Positions 48,112 to 61,557 are shown, counted from the stretch's first letter. The stretch is DNA of 64,000 bases from Stomorhina lunata (GCA_933228675.1 OW121744.1:100721122-100785121); one strand, 5' to 3'. The notes: generated by a model not told the origin, from the letters alone. Program-made: numbers and translations.

Positions 48112-50843
48112 AATATCATGACTTTTCTATAAAAAAAAAGTTAACGATAGCAAGACTTTTGTATAGAAAAGTTAACGAAATCATCAAATTGTTAAAGAAA
48201 AGTTATCATTGTGATGACTTCTTTATAGAAAAGTTATCATCAAGAGTTTTTTTCAATAGAAAAGTTATCATCAAGATGAATTTCTATGCAACAATTATTA
48301 TCAAGATGACTTTTTTATAAAAAAGTTATCATTGTGATGACTTTTCTACAGAAACCTTATCATTGTGATGACTTTTCTAAAGCAAAGTTAAAATTGTGAT
48401 GACTTTTCTATAGAAAAGCTATCATTGTGATGACTTTTCTATAAAAAAGTTATCATTGTGATGACTTTTTTATAGAAAAGTTATCATTGTGATGACTTTT
48501 TTATAGAAAAGTTATCATTGTGATGACTTTTCTATAGAAAAGTTATCATTGTGATGACTTTTCTATAGAAAAGTTATCATTGTGATGACTTTTCTGTAGA
48601 AAGTTATCATTTTGATGACTTTTCTATAGAAGAGTTATCATTGTGATGACTTTTCTATAGAAAAGTTATCATTGTTGTGACTTTTCTATAGAAGAGTTAT
48701 CATTGTGATGACTTTTCTATAGAAAAGTTATCACTTTTCTATAGAAAAGTTATCATCAAGATGTTTTGTCCACAGACAACTTATCATCACGATGACTTTT
48801 CTATAGAAAAGTTATCCTCAAGATGACTTTTCTATAGAAAAGTTATCCTCAAGATGACTTTTCTATAGAAAAGTTATCATCAATATGACTTTTCTATAAA
48901 AAAGTTATCATTGTGATGACTTTTCTATAGAAAAGTTATCATTGTAATGACTTTTCTATAGAAGAGTTATCATTGTGATGACTTTTCTATAGAAAAGTTA
49001 TCATTGTGATGACTTTTCTATAGAAGAGTTATCATTGTGATGACTTTTCTATAGAAAAGTTATCATTGTGATGACTTTTCTATAGAAAAGTTATCATTGT
49101 GATGACTTTTCTATAGAAGAGTTATCATTGTGATGACTTTTCTATAGAAAAGTTATCATTGTGATGACTTTTCTATAGAAGAGTTATCATTGTGATGACT
49201 TTTCTATAGAAGAGTTATCATTGTGATGACTTTTCTATAGAAAAGTTATCATTGTCATGACTTTTCTGTAGAAAAGTTATCATTGTGATGACTTTTCTAT
49301 AGAAAAGTTATCATTGTGATGACTTTTCTATAGAAGAGTTATCATTGTAATGACTTTTCTATAGAAAAGTTATCATTGTGATGACTTTTCTATAGAAGAG
49401 TTATCATTGTGATGACTTTTCTATAGAAAAGTTATCATTGTGATGACTTTTCTATAGAAAAGTTATCATTGTGATGACTTTTCTATAGAAAAGTTATCAT
49501 TGTGATGACTTTTCTATAGAAAAGTTATCATTGTGATGACTTTTCTATAGAAAAGTTATCATTGTGATGACTTTTGTATAGAAGAGTTATCATTGTGATG
49601 ACTTTTCTATAGAAAAGTTATCATTGTGATGACTTTTCTATAGAAGAGTTATCATTGTGATGACTTTTTATAGAAAAGTTATCATTGTGATGACTTTTCT
49701 ATAGAAGAGTTATCATTGTGATGACTTTTCTATAGAAAAGTTATCAACAAGATGACTTTTCTATAGAAAAGTTATCAACAAGATGACTTTTCTATAGAAA
49801 AGTTATCATTGTGATGACTTTTCTATAGAAAAGTTATCATTGTGATGACTTTTCTATAGAAAAGTTATCATTGTGATGACTTTTCTATAGAAAAGTTATC
49901 ATTGTGATGACTTTTCTATAGAAAAGTTATCATTGTGATGACTTTTCTATAGAAAAGTTATCATTGTGATGACTTTTGTATAGAAGAGTTATCATTGTGA
50001 TGACTTTTCTATAGAAAAGTTATCATTGTGATGACTTTTCTATAGAAGAGTTATCATTGTGATGACTTTTCTATAGAAAAGTTATCATTGTGATGACTTT
50101 TCTATAGAAGAGTTATCATTGTGATGACTTTTCTATAGAAAAGTTATCAACAAGATGACTTTTCTATAGAAAAGTTATCATTGTGATAACTTTTCTATAG
50201 AAAAGTTATCATTGTGATGACTTTTCTATAGAAGAGTTATCATTGTGATGACTTTTCTATAGAAAAGTTATCAACAAGATGACTTTTCTATAGAAAAGTT
50301 ATCATTGTGATAACTTTTCTATAGAAAAGTTATCATTGTGATAACTTTTCTATAGAAAAGTTATCATTGTGATGACTTTTCTATAGAAAAGTTATCATTG
50401 TGATGACTTTTCTATAGAAAAGTTATCATTGTGATGACTTTTCTATAGAAAAGTTATCATTGTGATGACTTTTCTATAGAAAAGTTATCATTGTGATGAC
50501 TTTTCTATAGAAGAGTTATCATTGTGATGACTTTTCTATAGAAAAGTTATCATTGTGATGACTTTTCTATAGAAGAGTTATCATTGTGATGACTTTTCTA
50601 TAGAAAAGTTATCATTGTGATGACTTTTCTATAGAAAAGTTATCATTGTGATGACTTTTCTATAGAAAAGTTATCATTGTGATGACTTTTGTATAGAAGA
50701 GTTATCATTGTGATGACTTTTCTATAGAAAAGTTATCATTGTGATGACTTTTCTATAGAAGAGTTATCATTGTGATGACTTTTCTATAGAAAAGTTATCA
50801 TTGTGATGACTTTTCTATAGAAAAGTTTTTATTGTGATGATTT
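48112..50843 (+). repeat. Satellite family B, array B-c (loop ATTGT, higher-order structure)
   Basis: About 88 units with the B-b consensus. A GAAGAG variant of the core alternates with GAAAAG over long stretches, giving 62-bp dimers. The rarer CTTTTGTATAGAAGAG unit appears at 49571, 49973 and 50686, offsets of 402 and 713 bp (13 units less one base, and 23 units), so there is higher-order repetition above the dimer. A few TATCAACAAGATG and TATCCTCAAGATG units mark local sub-blocks. Confidence 0.97.
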
Positions 50844-51851
50844 AAGGTTTTCTTTCCTAAAACTAAAATTTCAATGAACACTAACATAATAAGTATTTTT
50901 TCAAAGCCTTTTTTTAAATTTAGCTTAAAGCCATTCATAAACTTGCGTATGCCAGGAAAACATAACTAAAGCCTTAAGTCCTATAATTATTTTCTATTCA
51001 TTTTTTTCAAATCATTTATTCATGTTAACTAAAAGACTTGGTTTTAATGGAATATAAACAAATTTATACAATACAAAACAAAACTTTTTTTATTATATCT
51101 GTACTTTAACATAATTGATTTACTTCCGTTTACATTTTAAATGCTTCTTTTTTATTTTATTTTAATGTTTATTTTAAATAATAATGCCATTCTTTAAGGC
51201 AGGTTAGTTACTACTTTTTACCTATGATTATATATATTTTAATAAACAACTAACTTTTTTCATTTGATTGTTTATATTTTTTACTGATTTTATGTAAATT
51301 TGTTTTGTTTGAGTACGATTTGACGGATTTCCTTTTAATTCTAGTTAGAGAAATTTTTATAATCATAAAATTGAAGAAGTTTAATATAATAAAAAAGTAT
51401 ATGTTTTGGTTTAAACAATTTTTAAAATAATTGATGATTTCTTTTCTTTAAGACTAGATTGATTTCCGTTTGTTTTGTTTGAAATTGATTGAAATGTTTA
51501 GTATTTATTTTGAAAATCATTTCCGTTTTATTTTTGCTTATTAAATGAAATAGTTAGGAGTACATATATTTCTTTAGTTTATAAATATTTAATAATGGTC
51601 TTTTCTATATTTCTATTTAAAGTAATTGGTCTTGCCTTTTTAAGTTGGTATAAACTTAATTATAAGTTAATGGAATAAGCTTTAAAAGTAAGTGTTTAAT
51701 AGTTTTTAACTTTATTTTAATTGGAATTATACAAAGAAGTTAATAAAACAAAAGACTTAGGAAACGAACTTTTTTTGAATACTTGTAAAGAAAACGCCCA
51801 AAAGAACTTTTAAAAACAAAAATTATCAAACAAAGACCTTTAAACAAAAAC
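50844..51851. other. AT-rich spacer between B-c and B-d
   Basis: No gene recognised. It contains one dispersed motif in minus orientation about 90 bp before array B-d. Confidence 0.45.
51745..51761 (-). repeat. Dispersed motif CYTAAGTCTTTTGTTT, copy 4 (inverted)
   Basis: Plus strand AAAACAAAAGACTTAGG, followed by AAACGAAC; reverse-complement orientation. Confidence 0.7.
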
Positions 51852-53150
51852 GTCTATAGAAAAGTAATCATTTGGATAACTTTCCTATAGAAAAGTCATC
51901 ATTTGGATATTTTTTATACAGAAAAGTCATCATTTGGATAACTTTTCTATAGAAAAGTCATCATTTGGATAACTTTTCTATAGAAAAGTCATCATTTGGA
52001 TAACTTTTCTATAGAAAAGTCATCATTTGGATAACTTTTCTATAGAAAAGTCATCATTTGGATAACTTTTCTATAGAAAAGTCATCATTTGGATAACTTT
52101 TCTATAGAAAAGTCATCATTTGGATAACTTTTCTATAGAAAAGTCATCATTTGGATAACTTTTCTATAGAAAAGTCATCATTTGGATAACTTTTCTATAG
52201 AAAAGTCATCATTTGGATAACTTTTCTATAGAAAAGTCATCATTTGGATAACTTTTCTATAGAAAAGTCATCATTTGGATAACTTTTCTATAGAAAAGTC
52301 ATCATTTAGATAACTTTTCTATAGAAAAGTCATCATTTGGATAACTTTTCTATAGAAAAGTTGTCATTTGGATAACTTTTCTATAGAAAAGCCAACTTCT
52401 GGATAAATTTCTATAGAAAAGTCAACATTTGGATAACTTTTCTATAGAAAAGTCATCATTTGGATATTTTTTATACAGAAAAGTCATCATTTGGATAACT
52501 TTTCTGTAGAAAAGTCATCATTTAAATATCTTTTCTATAGGAAAGTCTATATTTGGATAACCTTTATATTGAATAGTCATCATTTGGATAACTTTTCTAT
52601 AGTAAAGTCATCATTTGGATAACTTTTCTATAGAAAAGTCATCATTTGGATAACTTTGCTATGGAAAAGTCATCATTTGGATAACTTTTCTATAGAAGTG
52701 TCATAATTTTAATAACTTTTCTATAGAAAAATCATCATTTGGCTAACTTTTCTATAGAAAAATCATCATTTGGCTAACTTTTCTATAGAAAAGTCATCAT
52801 TTGAATAACTTTCCTATAGAAAAGTCATCTTTTGGATAACTTTTCTATAGAAAAGTCATCTTTTGGATAACTTTTCTATAGAAAAGTCCTCTTTTGGATT
52901 ACTTTTCTATAGAAAAGTCATCTTTTGGATAACTTTTCTATAGACAAGTCATCATTTGGATAACTTTTCTATAGAAAAGTCATCTTTTGGATGACTTTTC
53001 TATAGAAAAGTCATCTTTTGGATGACTTTTCTATAGAAAAGTCAACATTTGGATAACTTTTCTATAGAAAAGTCATCAGTTGGATAACTTTTCTATAAGG
53101 GTCATAATTTGAATACAATTTTTTAGACAGTCAAAACTTTTTTAATAAAA
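51852..53150 (-). repeat. Satellite family B, array B-d (inverted, loop CAAAT)
   Basis: About 42 units reading ATAACTTTTCTATAGAAAAGTCATCATTTGG on the plus strand in pieces: the core palindrome plus CATCATTTGGATA. This is the reverse of B-b/B-c/B-e order. On the minus strand the linker is TATC-CAAAT-GATG. The left part is very uniform; the right part contains CATCTTTTGGAT and CAACATTTGG sub-blocks. Confidence 0.96.
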
Positions 53151-53950
53151 AGTCATGGTTTTTCTTTATGTAAATTTTTACTAAATAAACAAAAATTCTA
53201 TTGAATTTTTACCTTTTATTTAAGCCATTAATTTTTATTGCAAAGCTACTAGAATTTTTTTTCATAAAATTACTATTATTTGGTATGCAATTTATCTGGA
53301 TAATTTCATTTATTTTTTATATATTGTTGGCTAGTTACTAACATACCAATCAAATCACGTATGAATTACAGAAAATCATCAGGTGTTCGTTCTATAATAG
53401 AAAAACTCACAATCATTAACATATAACCACCCGGCTTAGAGTTACCCAGCAGTTGCAAGAAATTAATTGATTTCAAAACTAGTAATGAAGGGACGCAAAA
53501 TTTACAAGACTTAAAATGTTTTGAACCCTCTTGTTAAATTTGTCTTTGTGTAACTAATGTTGAGACAAATTTTCAATTTTGAACTAATGGGTACCTCAAG
53601 CAAACTGTCTGTCTATCTTTATATTCAATTTATAAAAATCTAAACATAGCAACAACCATATCCAACATTAAAGACAATATACAGGTCTTTTCACAAAAAT
53701 TATTAATAGTGTAGAAAATTTTTCAAAAAAAAACCAAACAAAATATTTCATTGAAAATTGTTTATTTAAACATTTATTGCGTAAAAACTACTCAAACTGA
53801 AATTACGAATAAAAAAATGTTAAGGAATTATTATTAAAAACAAACAAAAATATTACCACAAATTATGAAGAATATTATTATAAACAATAATCAAGAAAAA
53901 CAACAACAACTACAACCATATAACGATGTCAATTATTAACAAGTTTTTAG

Positions 53951-53966
53951 CTTAAGTCTTTTGTTT
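53951..53966 (+). repeat. Dispersed motif CYTAAGTCTTTTGTTT, copy 5
   Basis: CTTAAGTCTTTTGTTT followed by GCTGAGAGCTTAAA. Confidence 0.7.
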
Positions 53967-54013
53967 GCTGAGAGCTTAAAAAACGATTTAGCAATCGTTA
54001 AGCATGTTTGCTG

Positions 54014-54030
54014 CTTAAGTCTTTTGTTTT
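54014..54030 (+). repeat. Dispersed motif CYTAAGTCTTTTGTTT, copy 6
   Basis: CTTAAGTCTTTTGTTTT preceded by CATGTTTGCTG. Confidence 0.7.
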
Positions 54031-54499
54031 GGTCTCTAAAAACAACCTGGCAAACAATCAATGAATTATTGTTGCTTAAAACCATTAACAATTTGTCTTA
54101 AATCATTAAATAATTTTTCATAGCCATTTGCTTATTGTAATATTTATACAAGAAACATACAAAAAAAAACGACAGCCAATAATGTGTGAAAAATCTGGTA
54201 TTTAAATTAACATAATAATAACAAATTATTAAATAAAAAAAAACAAAGAAAATTAAATTTATCACTTAGTATTAAAATTTTTTATTGAAATTTAAAAAGG
54301 TGATAATAATTTGATAGAAATATTGCAAAAATTTAATTTTGAGTGAGCAAAGATAATAAAATTATTTAAAAGGTCTTTGTAAATGAATGCAAACAATATC
54401 AAGGTCTGTAAAAAGGCCAAAGAAAAAAAACTGAATTTGACCTTAATCGTTTACATTTTTATAGTCGATTTAAATATATAAGTTTACATTACGACTACT

Positions 54500-56062
54500 T
54501 GTCTTTAAAAAGTTATCAATAGGATAGATTTTTATAGAAACAGTATCAATAAATGGCTTTTTTATAGAAAAGTTATCGATACAATGACTTTTCTATAGAA
54601 AAATTATCAATAGGATGACTTTTCTATAGAAAAGTAATCGATATGATGACTTGTCTAAAGAAAAGTTATCGAAAGGATGACTTGTCTGAAGAAAAGTTAT
54701 CTATAAGATGACATTTCTATAGAAAATATATCGATAGGATGACTTTTCTTTAGAAAAGTTATCGATATGATGACAGGATACCTTCCCTATAGAAAAGTTA
54801 TCGATACGATAACTTTTCTATAGAAAACTTATCGATAGAATGAATTTTCTATACAAAAGTTAGCGATAGGATGACTTTTCTATAGAAAAGTTATCGATAA
54901 GATGACTTTTCTATAGAAAAATTATCGAAACGATGACTTTTCTATAAAAAAAAATTATCGATAGGATGACTTTCCTATAGAAAAGTAATCGATAGGATGA
55001 CTTTTCTATAGAAAAGTTATCGATAGGATGAATTTACTATAGAAAAGTTATCGATACGATAACTTTTCTATAGAAAAGTTATCTATAAGATGACTTTTCT
55101 ATAGAAAGGTTATTAATAGGATGACTTTTCTATAAATAAGTTATCGATAGGATGAAGTTATCGTTAGGATGACTTTTCTATAGAAAAGTTATCGTTAGGA
55201 TGGCTTTTCTATAGAAAAGTTATCGTTAGGATGACTTTTCTATAGAAAAGTTATCGATAGGATGACTTTTGTATAGAAAAGTTATCGTTAGGATGACTTT
55301 TCTATAGAAAAGTTATCGTTAGGATGACTTTTCTATAGAAAAGTTATCGTTAGGATGACTTTTCTATAGAAAAGTTATCGATAGGATGACTTTTCTATAG
55401 AAAAGTTGTCTATAAGATGACTTTTCTATAGAAAGGTTATTGATAGGATGACTTTTCTATAAATAAGTTATCGATAGGATGAAGTTATCGTTAGGATGAC
55501 TTTTCTATAGAAAAGTTATCGTTAGGATGGCTTTTCTATAGAAAAGTTATCGTTAGGATGACTTTTCTATAGAAAAGTTATCGATAGGATGACTTTTGTA
55601 TAGAAAAGTTATCGTTAGGATGACTTTTCTATAGAAAAGTTATCGTTAGGATGACTTTTCTATAGAAAAGTTATCGATAGGATGACTTTTCTATAGTAAA
55701 GTTATCCATAGGGGGACTTTCTTTAGAAAAGTATTTAATAGTATGACTTCTACGAAAAGGTTATCGCCAGAATGACTTTTTTATGGAAAAGTTATCAAAA
55801 GGATGACTTTTCTATAGAAAATATATCGATACGATGACTTTTCTTCTGAAGAGTTATCGATGGAATGACTTTTCTTTAAAAAAGTTATCAACAGGATGAC
55901 TTTTCTTTAGAAAAGTTATTGATTTGATGACTTTTCTATTGAAAAGTTATCGATAGGATAACTTTTTTAAAAAAGTTATCGATAGGATAACTTTAAAAAA
56001 AAAAAGTTATCGATAGGATGACTTTTTTATAGAAAGTTATCGATAGGATTACCTTAAAAAAT
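54500..56062 (+). repeat. Satellite family B, array B-e (loops GATAG and GTTAG)
   Basis: About 50 units of the core palindrome plus TATCGATAGGATG, with a run of TATCGTTAGGATG units in the middle. A truncated unit (ATAGGATGAAGTTATCG) and its neighbours recur: TATAAATAAG at 55131 and 55458, an offset of about 327 bp, indicating a block duplication. Both shoulders are decayed. Confidence 0.96.
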
Positions 56063-56734
56063 GAGTGTATTAATTTCATTTAACTTTCTTTACATAATTA
56101 TTGAGGTAGTAACTCGGTTTTTCTTCCAACATTATTAGTATTCAACTCTCACTATTGAACACTTACTCAGACCTTATTTGTAGAACTAACTTTTATATAA
56201 ACCAAAAAAAAAAGAAAACCAAATCGCTAAAAAATATTGTATTTAAAAACAAAAAACGAGAAACAAAACAAAAACCTCCAACCAATTTAACTTTAAACAT
56301 AATTGAAAACAGCCACCTCTGGGCCTTTTTAAACCAATTGAAAGCACAAAATCGTTCCAAAACCTTTAACAACAAAATAAACCAAATAAAATTGAATCGA
56401 AGAAAAAACAAATAACACACAAAACAAATTTACCAAATTTGGTTTTAAAATTGTTGTATTTACAGTTCCCAGTAAATAAGCAATAAACAGACGTCAATAA
56501 AACAAATCAATATCTGGAGAAAAACCAGCAACACAAAAAAAAACAACTGCAACATTGTTGACATATGGTCAACATTGCAACACGTGCGTTGCTCTTTTTT
56601 TGCTGTATTTATTGCTTTGTTTTTGCCACAAACTGCAGAAATGTCTTGCTTTCTAGCTGTAACTTGTTGCTGTTTTATTGCTAATAAGAAAGTGCTGTCA
56701 ACTAAACGAAAAGAAAAATGAAGAAAAGATAGCG
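56063..56734. other. AT-rich spacer between B-e and B-f
   Basis: ORFs of 75-86 codons on both strands (56155-56420) are Lys/Asn/Phe-rich noise. No gene supported. Confidence 0.45.
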
Positions 56735-58083
56735 TTGTGATAAGTATAGAAAAGTATTTGTTATTTTTATGACTTTTCTATAGAAAATTTATCGATGTGA
56801 TGAATGTTTTATAGAAAATTTATCTTTGTGATGAATTTTCTATAAAAAAATCTATCATTGTGATGAATTTTCTATAGAAAATTTACCATTGCGATCAATT
56901 GTCTATACAAAATTCATCGTTGTGATAAATTTTCAATAGAAAATTTAACGTTGTGATGAATTTTCTACAGAAAAGTTATCATTGTGATTACTTCATCATT
57001 CTGATGATTTTCTTATAGAAAACTTATCATTGTGACGACTTTTCTGTAGAAAACTTATCATTGTGATAACTTTTCCTTACAAAAGTTATAGATGTGATGA
57101 CTTTTCGATAAAAAAGTTATCATTGTGATGACTTTTCTATAGAAAAGTTATCATTGTGATGACTTTTCTATAGAAAAGTTATCACTGTTATGACTTTTCT
57201 ATAGAAAAGTTATCACTGTTATGACTTTTACCATTGTGATGACTTTTCTATAAAAAAGTTATCATTGTGATGTCTTTTCTACAGAAAAGTTATCATTGTG
57301 ATAACTTTTCTATAGAATATTTATCATTGTGATGAATTTTCTATAGACAATTTATAATTGTGATGAATTTTCTATAGAAAATTTATCATTGTGATGAATT
57401 TTCTACAGAAAATTTATCAATGTGATGAATTTTCTACAGAAAGTTTATCATTGTGATCAATTTTCTATACAAAATTTATCGGTGTGATAAATTTTCTATA
57501 GAAAATTTAACGTTGTGGTGAATTTTCTATAAAAAAGTTATCACTGTAATGACATTTTTATAGAAAATTTATCATTCTGATGACTTTTTTATAGAAAAGT
57601 TATCACTGTGATGAATTTTCTATAAAAAAGTTAACATTGTGTTGACTTTTTTAGAGAAAAGTTATCATTGTGATGACTTCCCTAGAGAAAACTTGTCATT
57701 GTGATGACTTTTCTATAGAAAAGTTATCATTGTGATGATTTTTCTATGGAAATGTTATCATTGTGATTTTTATAGAAAAATTATATTTGTGATGACTTTT
57801 CTATATAAAAGTTATCGTTGTGAAGACTTTTCTATAAAAAAGTAATCGTTGTGATGACTTTTCTATAGAAAAATTATTATTGTGATGACTTTTCTATAGA
57901 GAAGTTATCATAATGATTATCATTGTGTTGACTTTGGCTGACTTTTCTATAGAAAATTTATCGTTTGGATTACTTTTCTATAGAAAAGTTATCGTTTGGT
58001 TTACTTATCTAGCGAAAATTTATCGTCTGGATTACTTTTTTAAATAAAAGTAATCGTTTGAAAGACTTTTCTGAAGAAAGGTT
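56735..58083 (+). repeat. Satellite family B, array B-f (loop ATTGT, AATTTT core variant)
   Basis: About 43 fairly diverged units. Many have AATTTTCTATAGAAAATT instead of ACTTTTCTATAGAAAAGT: the C-to-A change on the left is matched by G-to-T on the right, so the palindrome is kept. The right end (57950-58080) shifts to a GTTTGGATTAC linker related to B-d. Confidence 0.93.
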
Positions 58084-58120
58084 ATGGTTATGTCAATAAT
58101 AATTAAATTCGAATGTTTTA

Positions 58121-58137
58121 AAAAACAAAAGACTTAG
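58121..58137 (-). repeat. Dispersed motif CYTAAGTCTTTTGTTT, copy 7 (inverted, one mismatch)
   Basis: Plus strand AAAAACAAAAGACTTAG followed by AAAACAAAC, about 40 bp after the end of array B-f. Confidence 0.65.
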
Positions 58138-59243
58138 AAAACAAACTTTGCACAAAAGTTATTACAACGAACCACTTTTCTATAGTTTGATCATTCAATA
58201 CTTTTTTCTTCAACTTCACTGTTTTCCTGGTTTACTTTTGACATCACTTCTTTTACCAGAATTTTTTAGTTTTGTTGACGTTTTTTCTTGTTTATAGTCT
58301 GGTCTGTAATTTTTTTTCTCCAATTTTATATTTCGTTTAAACATTATTCAAGTGTTTGTAAATGTTGAAGAGTGAATTTCGCGGGAATTCATCACTCAAG
58401 CGTGCTTAGGTGAATTTGACCACAAATGGAGTTATCAAACCAAATACGTCTTTTTTCATATTGAATATTTTGTTAGAGTTTTCGTTTGTTTTTTTTGTTT
58501 CGTGTTTGTCGTCTGCATTTGTTGCCTCTAGTGCTGCCCAAGTGAGTGTTTAACTCTTTAAAGGATTTACTTAGATTCTAAAGAACTCTAAAACTGAAGT
58601 TTTTCTTTTTGAATTTTTTGTCGTTTCTTACAAACTGTTGTTTTCCTTGTAGTACTTGTGTTGTTAGTCGTAGTCTAAGTTTTCTTCTGATTGTTGTTTC
58701 AAGTCTCAAAGGGTATGTTTTTATAAGTGTTTAGGTATTTTTTTTTTTTGTCTACAATGAATTTCTGTTGCTTCTTGCTTTGGCTTTGGCCAGAGGAGTG
58801 GCCTGTGTTATCTTGGCTACTGTATTTTTATAAGTAATTTCTTAACATGACCACTTATTAGACATGTTTGGTAACATGACGCAAATCAATCTTTTTCTCT
58901 AAAAAAAACAACAAAACTTATAAAAACAACAACAACAAAACATCTAAACGTGCTTTAGTTTGTACAAGATTTTTCCTCTTCTAATGGTTTCTTAAGTTTC
59001 TTTTAGTTTTTCGTAGCCTTTAAAAATTGTAGAGTCTTAAAAAACGACAACAACATTTGGTTATTGTTGTTATTGGTCTTGTTTATTGCTGTGGCCTGAA
59101 ATTATTATAGAGATGTTATTTTTAATACTATTAAAACTATATAATGAAAGTTTCTTTCGTTTTTTGTTTAATCATTTTGCAATACATATATTTAGCATAA
59201 TTTCTAATAATTTTCTTAGGAAGCTACTGCTATTTTTAAAACT

Positions 59244-59261
59244 AAAAACAAAAGACTTAAG
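59244..59261 (-). repeat. Dispersed motif CYTAAGTCTTTTGTTT, copy 8 (inverted)
   Basis: Plus strand AAAAACAAAAGACTTAAG followed by AAAGAAACTAG, about 130 bp before array B-g. Confidence 0.7.
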
Positions 59262-59394
59262 AAAGAAACTAGTTTTACAAAAAAAAAGCATTTTCTAAAT
59301 TCCTGCATAAAGAATAGAATTTTAAAGCAGAAATTAAAACACTTAACAAAAAATTTAAACTATAAATAACTTTTTAATAGAAATCTATAACTCT

Positions 59395-60965
59395 TTCTAT
59401 AACGAAGTATCAAGATAATAACATTAATATAGAAAATTCATTATAACGATAACGTTTCTGTAGAAAAGTCAGAAATCTTATCGTCATAGAAAAGTTATCA
59501 CCACTATAACCTATCTCTAGAATTGTATTTTTTTGTCAACACAATGATATATTCTCTATAGAAAAGTCATCACAATGATATAAAAATTACCACAATGATA
59601 ACTTTTTTATAGAAAAGTCATGATAAGTTTTTTATAGAAAAAACATCAAGTTATCACAATGACAACTTTTCCATAGAAAAGTTATCACAATAACAATTTT
59701 CTATAGAAAAGTTATCACAATGACAACTTTTCTATAGAAAACTTATCACAATGACAACTTTTCTATAGAAAGGTTATCACAATGACAACTTTTCTATAGA
59801 AAAGTTATCTTAATGACAACTTTTCAATAGAAATGTTTTCACAATGATAACTTTTCTATAGAAAAGTTATCACAATGACAACTTTTCTATAGAAAAGTTA
59901 TCACAATGACAACTTTTCTATCGAAAAGTTATAACAATGACAACTTTTCTATAGAAAAGTTATCACAATGACAACTTTTCTATACAAAAGTAATCACAAT
60001 GACAACTTTTCTATAGAAAACTTATCACAATGACAACTTTTCTATAGAAAAGTTATCACAATGACAACTTTTCTACAGAAAAGTTATCACAATGACAACT
60101 TTTCTACAGAAAAGTTATCGCAATGACAACTTTTCTACAGAAAAGTTATCACAATGACAACTTTTCTATACAAAAGTAATCACAATGACAACTTTTCTAT
60201 AGAAAAGTCATCACAATGACAACTTTTCTATAGAAAAGTCATCACAATGACAACTTTTCTATAGAAAAGTCATCACAATGACAACTTTTCTACAGAAAAG
60301 TTATTACAATGACAACTTTTCGATACAAAAGTAATCACAATGACAACTTTTCTATAGAAAAGTCATCACAATGACAACTTTTCTATAGAAAAGTCATCAC
60401 AATGACAACTTTTCTATAGAAAAGTCATCACAATGACAACTTTTCTATAGAAAAGTCATCACAATGACAACTTTTCTATAGAAAAGTCATCACAATGACA
60501 ACTTTTCTATTGAAAAGTCATCACAATGACAACTTTTCTATAGAAAAGTCATCACAATGACAACTTTTCTATAGAAAAGTCATCACAATGACAACTTTTC
60601 TATAGAAAAGTCATCACAATGACAACTTTTCTATAAAAAAGTCATTACAATGATAACTTTTCTATAGAAAAGTCATCACAATGATAACTTTTCTATAGAA
60701 AAGTCATTACAATGATAACTTTTCTATAGAAAAGTCATCACAATGATAACTTTTCTATAGAAAAGTCATCACAATGATAACTTTTCTATAGAAAAGTCAT
60801 CACAATGATAACCTTTTTATAACAATGATAACTTTTTTATAGAAAGGTCATGATATTTTTAACTTCTCTATAGAAAAGTCATAAAATCTGTATATTTTTT
60901 ATATAAAGGTCACTGTATCTGTATCTTTTTTATAAAGAACAATGATAAGTTCTTTTGTAACTTTT
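59395..60965 (-). repeat. Satellite family B, array B-g (inverted, loop ATTGT on minus strand)
   Basis: About 50 units. On the plus strand the linker reads TATCACAATGACA or CATCACAATGACA, and CATCACAATGATA towards the right. The last form is the exact reverse complement of the B-b consensus, so this array is inverted. There is a left-to-right shift of variants: TTATC then TCATC units, then GATAAC units. Edges are decayed. Confidence 0.96.
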
Positions 60966-61537
60966 ATATAAAGATCTTATGAAATCATCACATCGATAAA
61001 CTACTATTTATAATGATTTATAATATTTCTAAAACTAAAATCAACATTTTTCTATAAGAATTATTCTATTGTTATAGATTTAACAAAAAATTTTAACAAA
61101 AACATGTTTCTTATCAATTTTAATTATAAAAATTTTTTTATTTATTAAATAGTTGACTTCAATGATTTGACATTAATAGATTTGAAATGAAAATAATAGA
61201 ATTTGTTCTTTATTGTATTTTCTATAAATTCTTTAAAACTGATGACAATTAGAATAGACTTTCTATTTTCTTTCTTTTTCTATCATAGAGGCTTCTAAAA
61301 ATGTGTTGATGAGTTTTGAAACTGTTACAGGTTGAATGAAAGTTGTGCTAGAATTGTTTGGTAAAGAAGATGATGATGATCATGTATCAACCAGATAAAT
61401 TCAATTATTAACAATTTGAAAGAAATAAATTTGATGAACAAATTCTTAAACTTAATTAAATAGAGATAAATTAAGCATTAAATACTTTTTTTTATTAAAA
61501 TATGGAAGAAATGCTAACAAGCAAAACAGGTTTGTTT

Positions 61538-61557
61538 CTTAAGTCTTTTGTTTTTTT
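61538..61557 (+). repeat. Dispersed motif CYTAAGTCTTTTGTTT, copy 9
   Basis: CTTAAGTCTTTTGTTTTTTT preceded by CAGGTTTGTTT. Confidence 0.7.

Larger units (their letters stand above)
53151..54499. other. AT-rich spacer between B-d and B-e
   Basis: No gene recognised. It carries two dispersed motifs 63 bp apart in the same orientation. Confidence 0.45.
58084..59394. other. AT-rich spacer between B-f and B-g
   Basis: No gene recognised; a 70-codon ORF at 59086-59298 has no domain. Two inverted copies of the dispersed motif lie next to the two flanking arrays. Confidence 0.45.

Noticed and set aside
56155..56420. Overlapping ORFs of 75-86 codons on both strands
   Set aside because: Lys/Asn-rich on one strand and Phe-rich on the other, as expected from AT-rich DNA that by chance lacks stop codons.
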